The notes under the pieces were generated by a model. That model worked only from the letters and a program-made list of their open reading frames with translations, was not told the DNA's origin and searched no databases. Positions 14,815 to 22,994 of a stretch of DNA of 39,120 nt are shown in pieces. Each line of letters begins with the position of its first letter. The stretch's first letter is position 1. Origin of the DNA: Prevotella sp. (GTDB lineage Bacteria > Bacteroidota > Bacteroidia > Bacteroidales > Bacteroidaceae); the NCBI GenBank assembly GCA_017965725.1, contig JAGCPK010000038.1, positions 1 through 39,120 on the forward strand, read 5' to 3'. A program made the position numbers and the translations under genes.

Positions 14815-16780
14815 ACTCCGTACGGCGGTTCAACTGGTTACACTGCTCTTGCTGATCCTCGGGCAGTTGGGTGATGTAGTCTTCGGTCAGCACATCGCCT
14901 TCCTTGAGGAACGGATATCTTTCAGCCACTTTCCTTTTGATAGTCTTGGGCTTGCCCTCGCCATAGCCCTTCGGCATCAGACGGTCTGCGGCAATGCCGT
15001 GGTCTATAAGGTAACGGACGACACTCTCGGCACGTCGCTGTGAGAGTCGTTCATTGTATTGGTCTGAACCTTTATAGTCGGTATGAGCAGAGAGTTCGAT
15101 GGTCACGTTGGGATTCTCGTTCAACAGTTTCACCAGTTCGTCGAGGGCTGTCGTTGATTCCGGACGCAGGGTGGCCTTGTCGAAATCATAGAAGATATTC
15201 TCTATCATCACGGGGGCGGAGATATTTGCCAACGGGAACTGCAGCACGTATTCCTCCGATTCCGTCACAGGTCCCACACACAACTGCTCCTGATGGTTGA
15301 GGTATCCCTTGCAGGTGCCGAGCAGCACATATTCCACACCGGGTTTGATGACCTGTGTAAAAGAGCCGTCGCCACGTACACTCAGTTTCAAGTTTGTGCC
15401 GTCGTTGCCCACCATATAGACCTGTGCCTGGGTGAGTTCGTAGCCATCCTGTTCATACACCCAGCCCTTTACCGTCTGTACAATCTCTGGGTTGAAGAAA
15501 CTATAGATGTGGTCCATGCCGCGGGTGTCACCACGACTGGATGAGAAATAACCCTTGTTCAGTAGTCCCTCGAAGGTCATGCCGAAGTCATCGCCTTGCG
15601 AGTTCAGTGGGAATCCGGGATGCTCGATAGACCATCCCGATGCATCAGGTTTGGCGATAAAGATATCTAGTCCTCCGATTCCCGGGTGCCCGTCGCTCGA
15701 GAAATAAAGGTCACCGTTGGGACGGAACGTGGGGAACATCTCATCGCCAGCCGTATTGACTGGTTCGCCTAAATTCTCTGCTCCCCCTGTCTCGTTGCCG
15801 TAGATCCTACAACGCCAGATGTCGAGACCGCCATAGCCTCCGGGCATGTCGCTGACGAAATAAAGCCACTCGCCGTCAGGTGAGACGGCGGGATGGGCAT
15901 AACTGGAGAGCGTGTCTTTGGCAATGGTCAATTCCCGCGGCTTGCTCCAGGCGGCATCCGAGCGGTTGCTCACGGCGATGGTAGCATAGCGAGGGTATTG
16001 TGGATCGGTCTTGCACAGCGTCAGGTACATCGTCTTGCCATCAGGCGAGAAACAACAGGCACCCTCCTCATAAGCAGAATTGAGTTCGGAGTCGATGCTC
16101 TGCGGTTTGCCCCATTTGCCCTTGTCGTCTTTCTGGGCCCAGAAGATGTCAGCAGGCTTGCTACCCGTGATGCCACTGTATTCATCACCCTGTGCTTGGT
16201 TACGGGTGGATGTGAAGAAAAGTTGGTCACTCTCCTCGCCAGCCAGAGCAGGAGAGTAGTCGTCGCGACGGGAGTTGAAGAGGTCCATACGTTTCACGGT
16301 ATATTGTGAACCCTCTTTCTTCCATTCAGGAGCCATCTTCGCGGCCTGCAGACCGTTTCTGGCCAGATCCACCCAGCCCGTCTCTGAGTTCTGCACTTTC
16401 AATGCTAAACTGTCTATCGCCTCTTGGAAGTTCTTCGCAGCCTCCTTATAGTTGCCGTTCTTCATCAGTTGCTGGGCCAGACGCAGGTGCGTCAGCGAGT
16501 CAGCCTGCTTATAACGGATGACGTTCTTATAGGCGGTGATGGCCTTATTGGTGTTGTTGATGCGACGGTAGCACTCCGCCATCTTCGCACTCAGTTGTCC
16601 GCGTTTCACCTTCTCCTTCGAAGGTGTCTGCGAGTAGGCTTTCTTATATTGCGCTGCAGCGTCATAGTATTCCCCGATGGCATAGAACTTTTCTGCCTTC
16701 TTCACAGCCTGGTCTGCCCCGCATCCCGTCAGGAGTACGGTCACGATTGTAACAGATGCTATAATGAGAATCCTTCGCAT
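14696..16780 (-). CDS. PorE-like OmpA lipoprotein (TPR, beta-propeller, CRD, OmpA_C)
   Basis: This 694-residue lipoprotein has a lipobox LTGC with Cys20. Domains in order are TPR-like repeats (about 25-150, FYAIGEYYDAAAQYKKAY), a PD40-type beta-propeller (about 165-435, PDGKTMYLTL, SPDGEWLYFVSD, RPNGDLYFSS), a carboxypeptidase-regulatory-like domain (about 440-510), and a C-terminal OmpA peptidoglycan-binding domain (about 530-650, YDFDKATLRP, ELSAHTDYKGS, NERLSQRRAESV). This order is that of PorE, a peptidoglycan-anchored part of the type IX secretion machinery in Porphyromonas. Homologues without a secretion role also exist, so the role is an inference. The C-terminal tail of about 30 residues is Pro/Glu/Thr/Ser-rich and is encoded in the overlap with the convergent DUF5056-like gene. 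Confidence 0.88.
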   Translation of the reverse strand: MRRILIIASVTIVTVLLTGCGADQAVKKAEKFYAIGEYYDAAAQYKKAYSQTPSKEKVKRGQLSAKMAECYRRINNTNKAITAYKNVIRYKQADSLTHLRLAQQLMKNGNYKEAAKNFQEAIDSLALKVQNSETGWVDLARNGLQAAKMAPEWKKEGSQYTVKRMDLFNSRRDDYSPALAGEESDQLFFTSTRNQAQGDEYSGITGSKPADIFWAQKDDKGKWGKPQSIDSELNSAYEEGACCFSPDGKTMYLTLCKTDPQYPRYATIAVSNRSDAAWSKPRELTIAKDTLSSYAHPAVSPDGEWLYFVSDMPGGYGGLDIWRCRIYGNETGGAENLGEPVNTAGDEMFPTFRPNGDLYFSSDGHPGIGGLDIFIAKPDASGWSIEHPGFPLNSQGDDFGMTFEGLLNKGYFSSSRGDTRGMDHIYSFFNPEIVQTVKGWVYEQDGYELTQAQVYMVGNDGTNLKLSVRGDGSFTQVIKPGVEYVLLGTCKGYLNHQEQLCVGPVTESEEYVLQFPLANISAPVMIENIFYDFDKATLRPESTTALDELVKLLNENPNVTIELSAHTDYKGSDQYNERLSQRRAESVVRYLIDHGIAADRLMPKGYGEGKPKTIKRKVAERYPFLKEGDVLTEDYITQLPEDQQEQCNQLNRRTEFKVLRTTYGMFDTEGKLLQKPQPTTPPEDSETPQSSEPW

Positions 16781-16864
16781 ACTATCATGTAACGGAAATA
16801 TCAGCCCTTTTATTGCCTTTGGGCCTCTTTATACTGACATAATGACGTTAAAAAAAGAAATGCG

Positions 16865-16896
16865 TTTGATTGTTTGGCAAAAAATGATTACCTTTG
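16865..16896 (+). promoter_or_regulatory. Promoter of the secreted protein gene at 16971
   Basis: A -33 TTTG (16865-16868) and a perfect -7 box TACCTTTG (16889-16896) are separated by 20 bp, the ideal arrangement. The leader would be about 68 nt. A 64-codon ORF across this region is not credible. Confidence 0.65.
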
Positions 16897-16970
16897 CACG
16901 CAGAAGCATGGCGAAGGTGTTCATGTATATTGACAAGATTAGCATCGGAACAAATTAGTGACAAAAAGCA

Positions 16971-18053
16971 ATGAAGAAGTTTTTATTTCTGGCAGTAGTC
17001 GCCATGATGGCTACAATGAGCGTCAATGCTCAGAAGATCCGTACAATAGACAAGGACGGCCAGCCCGTACCTTTTGTATCCGTGATGACCACTGATTCCA
17101 AGGTTATCGGTGTCACTGATGCCGACGGCTATCTGGCCGATGTGAAAGGTGCCGATACCATTAGCATCAGCCATATTGCCTATAAACCCAAACTCTATAA
17201 GATGAACGGTAAGAGCGGCAACATTACCCTCGAGGATGCCGACTTCGGACTGCCTGAGATCGTGGTGAAGAAGAAACCGTATGTCTATGTGCAGACATAC
17301 TACCGCATGTATATGTACTCCGACGAATACGGGATGGCCTACTACCGCGTGGGAATGACCGACAATGTCTATGACGTCAAGACCAAGAAACTCAAGACCA
17401 GTACCACCAATGTGTCGAAAGCCAAATACGCCATTCTCAAGACGATTCTCGGTGCTCTTGGGGGCAGCAGGATAAATCGCCTCAGCCATCTGCCGATGAA
17501 GAATGTCGGTGACAGGCTCAAGAACAACCCGAAACACAAGATTACAAAGGAAGGACCAGGTCGCCAGCGCATCAGCGACTCGAGAGGCACTATCGGTTAT
17601 ATCATCGATGAAGGCAACCAGCGTCGGATTACCTTCGATGCTGAGAAGATGGCAAGTCACAGGCTGGAGGAAAGCGGCAATGCCAAGAAAATAGCCAAAG
17701 CCGAAAAGAGGGCTGCTAAGAAAAAGAACATGCAGTACTCCAGTTTCTTTATCTACCGCATTGATGAGGATGGCAAGTCACGGCCTGAGGATTATTTGAT
17801 GATGGAGAACATCGATAGTTACGACGAAGTACAGAAAGACGGCAGCCTTGAGCATAACGTCATAGGTATTCAGGTGTTTGCCACCGACCGCGCATACGTC
17901 GATAAGGACGAACTGAAGCAGATAAAGAAGCAAAACAAGATGAAGTTGACCTATCAGAACATCCGTCAGTTCGAGCGTGGTCATAACATCCCAGCCCTGC
18001 CCTCAAGCCTACAGCAGAGTCTTAACGAACTCTGGAAGACAGGAGAAGAATAA
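16971..18053 (+). CDS. Secreted protein with carboxypeptidase-regulatory-like domain, function unknown
   Basis: This 360-residue protein has a signal peptide (MKKFLFLAVVAMMATMSVNAQ). Residues about 22-90 form a CarboxypepD_reg-like beta-sandwich (TIDKDGQPVPFVSVMTTDSKVIGVTDADGYL, then ISISHIAYKPK). This domain starts many Bacteroidota outer-membrane and surface proteins. After VYVQTYYRMYMYSDEYGMAYYRVGMTD the rest is basic (for example AKKIAKAEKRAAKKKNM) and I recognise no domain there. No barrel or sorting signal is seen. It is probably periplasmic or surface-associated. It has its own strong promoter and is convergent with topB (23 bp gap). Confidence 0.75.
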   Translation: MKKFLFLAVVAMMATMSVNAQKIRTIDKDGQPVPFVSVMTTDSKVIGVTDADGYLADVKGADTISISHIAYKPKLYKMNGKSGNITLEDADFGLPEIVVKKKPYVYVQTYYRMYMYSDEYGMAYYRVGMTDNVYDVKTKKLKTSTTNVSKAKYAILKTILGALGGSRINRLSHLPMKNVGDRLKNNPKHKITKEGPGRQRISDSRGTIGYIIDEGNQRRITFDAEKMASHRLEESGNAKKIAKAEKRAAKKKNMQYSSFFIYRIDEDGKSRPEDYLMMENIDSYDEVQKDGSLEHNVIGIQVFATDRAYVDKDELKQIKKQNKMKLTYQNIRQFERGHNIPALPSSLQQSLNELWKTGEE

Positions 18054-18076
18054 AGGTATAATGGTTTTACGCGGTG

Positions 18077-20170
18077 TTACTCCGGCTTTTGTCCGAAGGG
18101 TACACGGTAGGTGCAGCCTTCCTTCCAACGGGAACAGCCGAAGGCAGTCTTGCCCTTGATGATGTGGCCTTGGCCGCAGAGGGGACATGGGGCTCCTTCC
18201 GTCGGCGTGAGAGGTGATGACTGAGAAGTGTTAACTGCTGCGCCTTCTTTGGAGTCGGAAGCCTTTTTTGTTCGGGTGGTCTTGGACTTTGGGGCTGTTT
18301 CGGCCTTGGGCGACTTCACTTTCTTCAGTTCTGCATCGGAGAGGACGGTGACACGGCGGTTGCTGGTGTCGGACATCACTTCCTGTACAATCTCCGAGAC
18401 CTGAGTCTTGAGTTCCTCGATGAATTGCTGGGCATCGTATTTCTGATGCTCGATATCGCGAAGTTTCTTTTCCCAGATACCCGTCAGTTCACAACTCTTC
18501 AGCAGTTCCTCGCGGATGAGGTTGATGAGTTCAATACCCGTCGGGGTGGCGATGAGACGTTTCTTGTCGCGCTTGATATAATGGCGTTTGAAAAGGGTCT
18601 CGATGATGCTGGCACGTGACGATGGACGTCCGATGCCGTTCTCCTTCATGGCGGCGCGGAGGGTCTCATCCTCCACGAACTTGCCCGCCGTCTCCATCGC
18701 ACGGAGCAGGGAGGCCTCATTATAATAAGGTGGGGGCGTGGTCCATTTCTCGGTGAGGGTGGGCTTGTGGTCGCCGCTTTCGCCCTTGATGAAGGTAGGG
18801 AGCGTACGCTCCTCATCATCCTCTTTCTTTTCATCGTCCTCTCTTTGGATTTTGCCTTGAACCACGCGCCAGCCTGGATCAAGGATTTCCTTGCCAGTAA
18901 CTTTGAATTCTATCGTTTCGTTCTCACCTTTTACCTCGCCTAATACTGTCGTCGTCGAGAATTTGCAGTCTGGCAGGAACACAGCGATAAACCTCCTTGC
19001 CACGAGGTCGAAGACCTTCTGCTCAGCATCATTGAGGTTCGTGGGGATGACACCCGTGGGGATGATGGCGTGGTGATCCGTCACCTTTGACGTGTCAAAG
19101 ACACGCTTGGTCTTCTTCAATGGCTTGCCACCGATGGGCTTGATGAACTCCGCATAAGGGGTGACACCTCCAAACTTAGTCTGGTAGAGGCCATTGAGCG
19201 TCTGCGGGCACTTGGGGTAGATGTCATCAGATAGATACTGCGTATCCACACGGGGATAGGTGGTGTATTTCTTCTCATAGAGACTCTGGATGAGGTTCAG
19301 CGTCATCTCGGCAGAGTAGGCGAACTTACGGTTACAATCCACTTGCAGCGAGGTGAGGTCGTAGAGTTGGGGCGGCTGTTCCTTGCCAGTCTTCTTCTCT
19401 ACCTTCGTCACGGTGAAAGGTTTGCCCTCGATGGTGGCGAAGGCCTTTTCGCCCTCTTCTTTGCTGGTAAACTTTCCTTTCGTTGCTGTGAAAGTCGTAT
19501 CGCGATAGACTGTGGCGAGTACCCAATACGGCTCGGGCTTGAAGTTCTCGATTTCCTTCTGACGGTTGACGATGAGGGCGAGGGTAGGGGTCTGCACGCG
19601 TCCGATGGAGAGCACCTGTCGGTTCTGACCGTATTTCAACGTGTAGAGGCGGGTGGCGTTCATGCCCAGGAGCCAGTCGCCGATAGCGCGTGAGAGGCCA
19701 GCGAGGTAGAGGGGTTGGTAGTCGGTCTGGTCTTTCAACGAGGCGAAACCCTCGCGGATGGCCTCATCGGTCATCGACGAGATCCAGAGTCGTTTCACGG
19801 GACACTTCGCCTGTGCCTTCTGCATCACCCACCGCTGGATGAGTTCACCTTCTTGTCCAGCGTCGCCGCAGTTCACGATACTGTCAGCGGCCTGCATCAG
19901 CCGTTCGATGATGGCAAACTGCTTTTCAATGCCTTTGTCGTTAATCAGTTTGATACCGAAACGCTGCGGTATCATCGGCAGTTGCGTCAGCGCCCACGAT
20001 TTCCATGCCGGGGTATAGTCGCCCGGTTCCTTCAGTGTACACAGGTGACCGAATGTCCACGTCACCTGATAGCCGTTACCTTCCATATACCCGTCGTGTG
20101 AGGCTGTCGCCCCGATGATACGGGCGATGTCTCTCGCCACACTGGGTTTCTCTGCAATACATACTATCAT
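18077..20170 (-). CDS. topB: DNA topoisomerase III (type IA)
   Basis: The protein has 697 residues from ATG 20170 (MIVCIAEKPSVARDIARIIG). The ATG at 20182 would add four residues but overlaps the promoter, so 20170 is preferred. Type IA topoisomerases cut and rejoin one strand and decatenate DNA. Seen are the TOPRIM domain (IAEKPS at the start and DAGQEGELIQRW about 103-114), the catalytic Tyr305 in KYTTYPRVDTQYL, the signature IGRVQTPTLALI (about 189-200), and GIGRPSSRASIIETLFKR. The C-terminus has a Ser/Lys-rich linker and one zinc-ribbon-like motif (CPLCG ... CSRWKEGC). This TopB type is also common on mobile elements in Bacteroidota, but no other transfer gene is present, so I take it as chromosomal. 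Confidence 0.96.
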   Translation of the reverse strand: MIVCIAEKPSVARDIARIIGATASHDGYMEGNGYQVTWTFGHLCTLKEPGDYTPAWKSWALTQLPMIPQRFGIKLINDKGIEKQFAIIERLMQAADSIVNCGDAGQEGELIQRWVMQKAQAKCPVKRLWISSMTDEAIREGFASLKDQTDYQPLYLAGLSRAIGDWLLGMNATRLYTLKYGQNRQVLSIGRVQTPTLALIVNRQKEIENFKPEPYWVLATVYRDTTFTATKGKFTSKEEGEKAFATIEGKPFTVTKVEKKTGKEQPPQLYDLTSLQVDCNRKFAYSAEMTLNLIQSLYEKKYTTYPRVDTQYLSDDIYPKCPQTLNGLYQTKFGGVTPYAEFIKPIGGKPLKKTKRVFDTSKVTDHHAIIPTGVIPTNLNDAEQKVFDLVARRFIAVFLPDCKFSTTTVLGEVKGENETIEFKVTGKEILDPGWRVVQGKIQREDDEKKEDDEERTLPTFIKGESGDHKPTLTEKWTTPPPYYNEASLLRAMETAGKFVEDETLRAAMKENGIGRPSSRASIIETLFKRHYIKRDKKRLIATPTGIELINLIREELLKSCELTGIWEKKLRDIEHQKYDAQQFIEELKTQVSEIVQEVMSDTSNRRVTVLSDAELKKVKSPKAETAPKSKTTRTKKASDSKEGAAVNTSQSSPLTPTEGAPCPLCGQGHIIKGKTAFGCSRWKEGCTYRVPFGQKPE

Positions 20171-20179
20171 TTCGGGAGA

Positions 20180-20211
20180 CAAAGGTACAAAAAATCCCTG
20201 AAACGGACAAA
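20180..20211 (-). promoter_or_regulatory. topB promoter (TTTG-N20-TACCTTTG)
   Basis: On the minus strand a -33 TTTG lies at 20211-20208 and a perfect -7 box TACCTTTG at 20187-20180, 20 bp apart. The -33 box falls in the loop of the terminator hairpin at 20195-20222. Confidence 0.65.
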
Positions 20212-20227
20212 GGTTTCAGGGATTTTT
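20188..20227. terminator. Bidirectional hairpin terminator of the eight-gene operon
   Basis: A perfect 10-bp stem TCCCTGAAAC (20195-20204) pairs with GTTTCAGGGA (20213-20222) around an 8-nt loop. On the minus strand it is followed by a T run (20194-20189), which suits the end of the epimerase gene 14 bp away; on the plus strand a T run also follows (20223-20227). Confidence 0.85.
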
Positions 20228-20240
20228 GGGGTTTTTAAGC

Positions 20241-21257
20241 CTAAAGGCTTGCTTTGGCAGTTTCCTGCGCAGCGATGACCTTATCACACCAGGCGTCGAA
20301 CTCGGGATCTTCCTCCTGGAGTTCGGGGTGGGCGAGGATATAGGTCACGCAACGGCGTACCCCCTCGTCGAAACGGGTGGTACACTGGAATCCAGGCACG
20401 GCGCGCTTCAGTTTCCTACAGTCGAAGATGACGGTGGCAGCCTTGTCGCCGATGAGGTTGCCTGTGAAATCCCACTCCTTGGGACAGGTAGCGGCAAGGA
20501 AGTCGGAAGCGACGTGGTAGAGTTTTGGCGTGACACCGAGGGCCCGGCCTGCGCACTCATAGATCTGGTTCCATGATAGTTGTTCGTCGCTCATAATCTG
20601 AAATGGCTCGCCGATGGCCTTGGGATTACCCAAAAGGCCGATGAAGCCTTTGGCGAAGTCCTGGTTCCATGTCACCGTCCAGAGGGAGGAACCGTCACCG
20701 TGTACGATGACGGGCTTGCCCTCCATCATACGTTTCAACACCTGCCAGGAGCCCTTCAATCCGTGAACGCTCAGGGGTACGGCTCGTTCGCAATAGGTGT
20801 GAGAGGGGCGGATGATAGTGACGGGGAAACCGTTTTCACGATATTCCTTCATCAGAAGTTCCTCACAGGCAATCTTATTGCGTGAGTACTCCCAATAGGG
20901 GTTGGCGAGGGTGGTACCCTCCGTGATGACGTGACTGGCGGCAGGCTTATTGTAGGCTGAAGCCGATGAGATATAGACGTACTGTTTGGTGCGTCCCTTA
21001 AAGAGTCGGATGTCACGCTCTACCTGAGAAGGCAGGAATCCGATGAACTCACAGACGGTATCAAACTGGGCATCGCCCAGCAATTGAAGCACTTTGTCCG
21101 TGTCGTCGATATCGACGATGACTTGTCTGACACTGGTAGGCACCTCATTCTTACGGGTGCCGCGGTTCAACAGCCACAGGTCGTGGCCGCTGGCTGCCAA
21201 CTGTCGGGTGATGGCACTGCTGATGGTGCCTGTTCCACCAATAATTAATATCTTCAT
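20241..21257 (-). CDS. NAD-dependent epimerase/dehydratase family protein
   Basis: This 338-residue extended-SDR protein has the nucleotide-binding GGTGTIS at the N-terminus (residues 7-13), SSASAY (97-102) with the following Y124-SRNK-128 active-site motif, and RPSHTYCERAVP. The GXXGXXX spacing and NRG after strand 2 fit an atypical SDR related to sugar-nucleotide epimerases and to plant CSP41/mRNA-binding relatives. The reaction and sugar cannot be told. It is the last gene of the operon, overlapping the alcohol dehydrogenase gene by 4 bp and followed by a hairpin terminator. Confidence 0.88.
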   Translation of the reverse strand: MKILIIGGTGTISSAITRQLAASGHDLWLLNRGTRKNEVPTSVRQVIVDIDDTDKVLQLLGDAQFDTVCEFIGFLPSQVERDIRLFKGRTKQYVYISSASAYNKPAASHVITEGTTLANPYWEYSRNKIACEELLMKEYRENGFPVTIIRPSHTYCERAVPLSVHGLKGSWQVLKRMMEGKPVIVHGDGSSLWTVTWNQDFAKGFIGLLGNPKAIGEPFQIMSDEQLSWNQIYECAGRALGVTPKLYHVASDFLAATCPKEWDFTGNLIGDKAATVIFDCRKLKRAVPGFQCTTRFDEGVRRCVTYILAHPELQEEDPEFDAWCDKVIAAQETAKASL

Positions 21258-22438
21258 CCTCTTGCCATTTTATAGATTGCCTCCATATCCTCGGCCTTCA
21301 ACACTTTCAGACAACCGCAGGTCGAGGTATAGTCGCGGCTGCACTTGCGGGTCATCTCATGGATTTCCTCGTCGGTGATATCCTTGCCAATCAGTTCCTT
21401 AATGTTGATGGGCATGCCGATGGCATGATAGAAGCGCTCCATGGCTTCGATGCCCTTAAGGGCTGTACCCTCGGGGTCGGTGAAGTCGTTGGGGACATCC
21501 ATCACGTTGACGGCGAAGCGTACGAAACGGCGAAGATTCTCGTGCATGACATAGCGCGCCCAACTGGGCCAGATGGCAGCAAGACCGGCACCATGGGTGA
21601 CGTCGAACATACCACTGAGTTCATGCTCCAACTGATGGGTGGCCCAGTCATCAGCCACACCACAGCCCGTCAGACCGTTGTGCATTAATGAACCGCCCCA
21701 CATGATCTGGGCGCGATAGCGGTAGTCCTCGGGATTCTTCAGTACGGCAAACACGGCATCTTTGATACTCCGTAACATAGCCTCGGCGATGTCGGTGGTG
21801 AAGTCCATGTCATCGTCCTTGGTGAAGTAACGTTCCATCGTGTGCATCATCATGTCTGTCACACCTGCTGCCGTCTGATAAGGTGGCAGGGTCATGGTGC
21901 GACGGGGATTCATGATGGCGAACTTGGGGCGCGAGAGATTGTTGGAATAGCCAAGTTTCACGTCGCCGTCCTCATTGGTAATGACACTAGCCTCACTCAT
22001 CTCACTGCCAGCGGCGGGGATAGTGAGCACACAGGCTACAGGTAGCATCGTAGTGGGCTCTGCCTTGCCAAGATAGAAGTCCCATACATTACCTTGGTAG
22101 GGTACACCGTAGGCGATACACTTTGATGAGTCAATGACACTGCCACCACCAACGGCGAGGATGAAGTCAATATCCTCTTGGCGACACAACTCAATGCCCT
22201 TCTGGGCCAGTGAGAGCCTGGGGTTGGGGACGACGCCTCCCAACTTGACAAACTCTACGCCGCCCTCAGTGAGCAGACCGCAGATTTTGTCGAGGAGTCC
22301 AGACTTGATGGCACTCTGACCACCGTAATGCACCAGCACTTTAGTGCCACCATATTTCTTCACCAGATGAGCCACCTGCTCCTCTGACTGTTCACCGAAT
22401 ACTACTTCCGTCGGTGCGTAGTAATTAAAATCCTTCAT
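21254..22438 (-). CDS. Iron-containing alcohol dehydrogenase (BDH type)
   Basis: This 394-residue group III alcohol dehydrogenase has the NAD(P)-binding GGGS (97-100, AVGGGSVIDSSK) and metal ligands Asp195 and His199 (GVTDMMMHTMERYF), His268 (WATHQLEHELS) and His282 (DVTHGAGLA). The family oxidises or reduces alcohols and aldehydes; this subgroup resembles NADPH-dependent butanol dehydrogenases (BdhA, YqhD). It lies 1 bp after the ECF S-component gene and overlaps the epimerase gene by 4 bp. Its link to the transport genes upstream is not obvious. Confidence 0.94.
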   Translation of the reverse strand: MKDFNYYAPTEVVFGEQSEEQVAHLVKKYGGTKVLVHYGGQSAIKSGLLDKICGLLTEGGVEFVKLGGVVPNPRLSLAQKGIELCRQEDIDFILAVGGGSVIDSSKCIAYGVPYQGNVWDFYLGKAEPTTMLPVACVLTIPAAGSEMSEASVITNEDGDVKLGYSNNLSRPKFAIMNPRRTMTLPPYQTAAGVTDMMMHTMERYFTKDDDMDFTTDIAEAMLRSIKDAVFAVLKNPEDYRYRAQIMWGGSLMHNGLTGCGVADDWATHQLEHELSGMFDVTHGAGLAAIWPSWARYVMHENLRRFVRFAVNVMDVPNDFTDPEGTALKGIEAMERFYHAIGMPINIKELIGKDITDEEIHEMTRKCSRDYTSTCGCLKVLKAEDMEAIYKMARG

Positions 22439-22439
22439 A

Positions 22440-22958
22440 TTAGCCTTTGCTTGTGAGTTTGTTGATATTCAGGATGAGCCAGGTTCCGATGACTTGAAGA
22501 ATCAGACCAGGCCAACCGATGGTAAAGTCGGCGATGGTGGCTGCAATGCCGCCAGTAAGTGCCAGTTCGCCGAGGGCACCAATGGCCTCGCTGACAAGGA
22601 CAACACCGATAAGGAGTGGTAGGGTGACGGCTTTAAAGTGCTGGGCGGTAAGTCCGGCAACTACTGCCAGCGTAGCGAGTTTCAGTGTCATCACGGGCAT
22701 GACTTCCCATGCAGGCATACCTGTCAGCGCATGGTTCACCAGCGGTGAGAGCAAGGCTGCGAGGAGTCCGGTCTTCCAGCCGAACTTATAGGATCCGGCG
22801 AGGATGACCAGTGACAGGGGTGCGAAGACGATGCCGCCCTGTGGGATGAGATGGAACACTTGAGGCAGTACCAGATTGCAGGCTACGAACACCGTTGCCC
22901 ACAGATAGGTCTTCACCTCGTCATAATTCAATGCATAAAGTCTTACACTTGCTTCCAT
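22440..22958 (-). CDS. ECF transporter substrate-binding (S) component
   Basis: This 172-residue hydrophobic protein has five or six membrane helices (for example TYLWATVFVACNLVLPQV, GGIVFAPLSLVILAGSYKFGWKTGLLAALLSPLVNHALTG, TLPLLIGVVLVSEAIGAL, GWPGLILQVIGTWLILNIN). It matches the small S subunits of energy-coupling factor importers for vitamins and cofactors. No ECF ATPase or T-component gene is near, so it would use shared A/A'/T modules encoded elsewhere. The upstream TonB receptor is separated by 33 bp, which suggests the same compound crosses the outer membrane by the receptor and the inner membrane by this protein. The substrate is unknown. Confidence 0.85.
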   Translation of the reverse strand: MEASVRLYALNYDEVKTYLWATVFVACNLVLPQVFHLIPQGGIVFAPLSLVILAGSYKFGWKTGLLAALLSPLVNHALTGMPAWEVMPVMTLKLATLAVVAGLTAQHFKAVTLPLLIGVVLVSEAIGALGELALTGGIAATIADFTIGWPGLILQVIGTWLILNINKLTSKG

Positions 22959-22971
22959 AATCTTAATATTT

Positions 22972-22994
22972 ATTTTTTACCTTTTTACTTTTTA
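22972..22994. repeat. AAAAGGTAAAA-type 7-bp repeat between genes
   Basis: The minus strand reads as AAAAAGT then AAAAAGGTAAAAAA, the same oligonucleotide family as the longer run at 35298-35330. It fills most of the gap between the TonB receptor and S-component genes and overlaps the receptor stop. Confidence 0.55.

Noticed and set aside
16764-16958. 64-codon ORF between the PorE-like gene and the secreted protein gene
   Set aside because: It overlaps the 5' end of the PorE-like gene and spans a strong promoter; no similarity is seen.
18077-20170. topB as a mark of an integrated mobile element
   Set aside because: No relaxase, integrase, tra gene or attachment repeat is found around it, and base use matches its neighbours.
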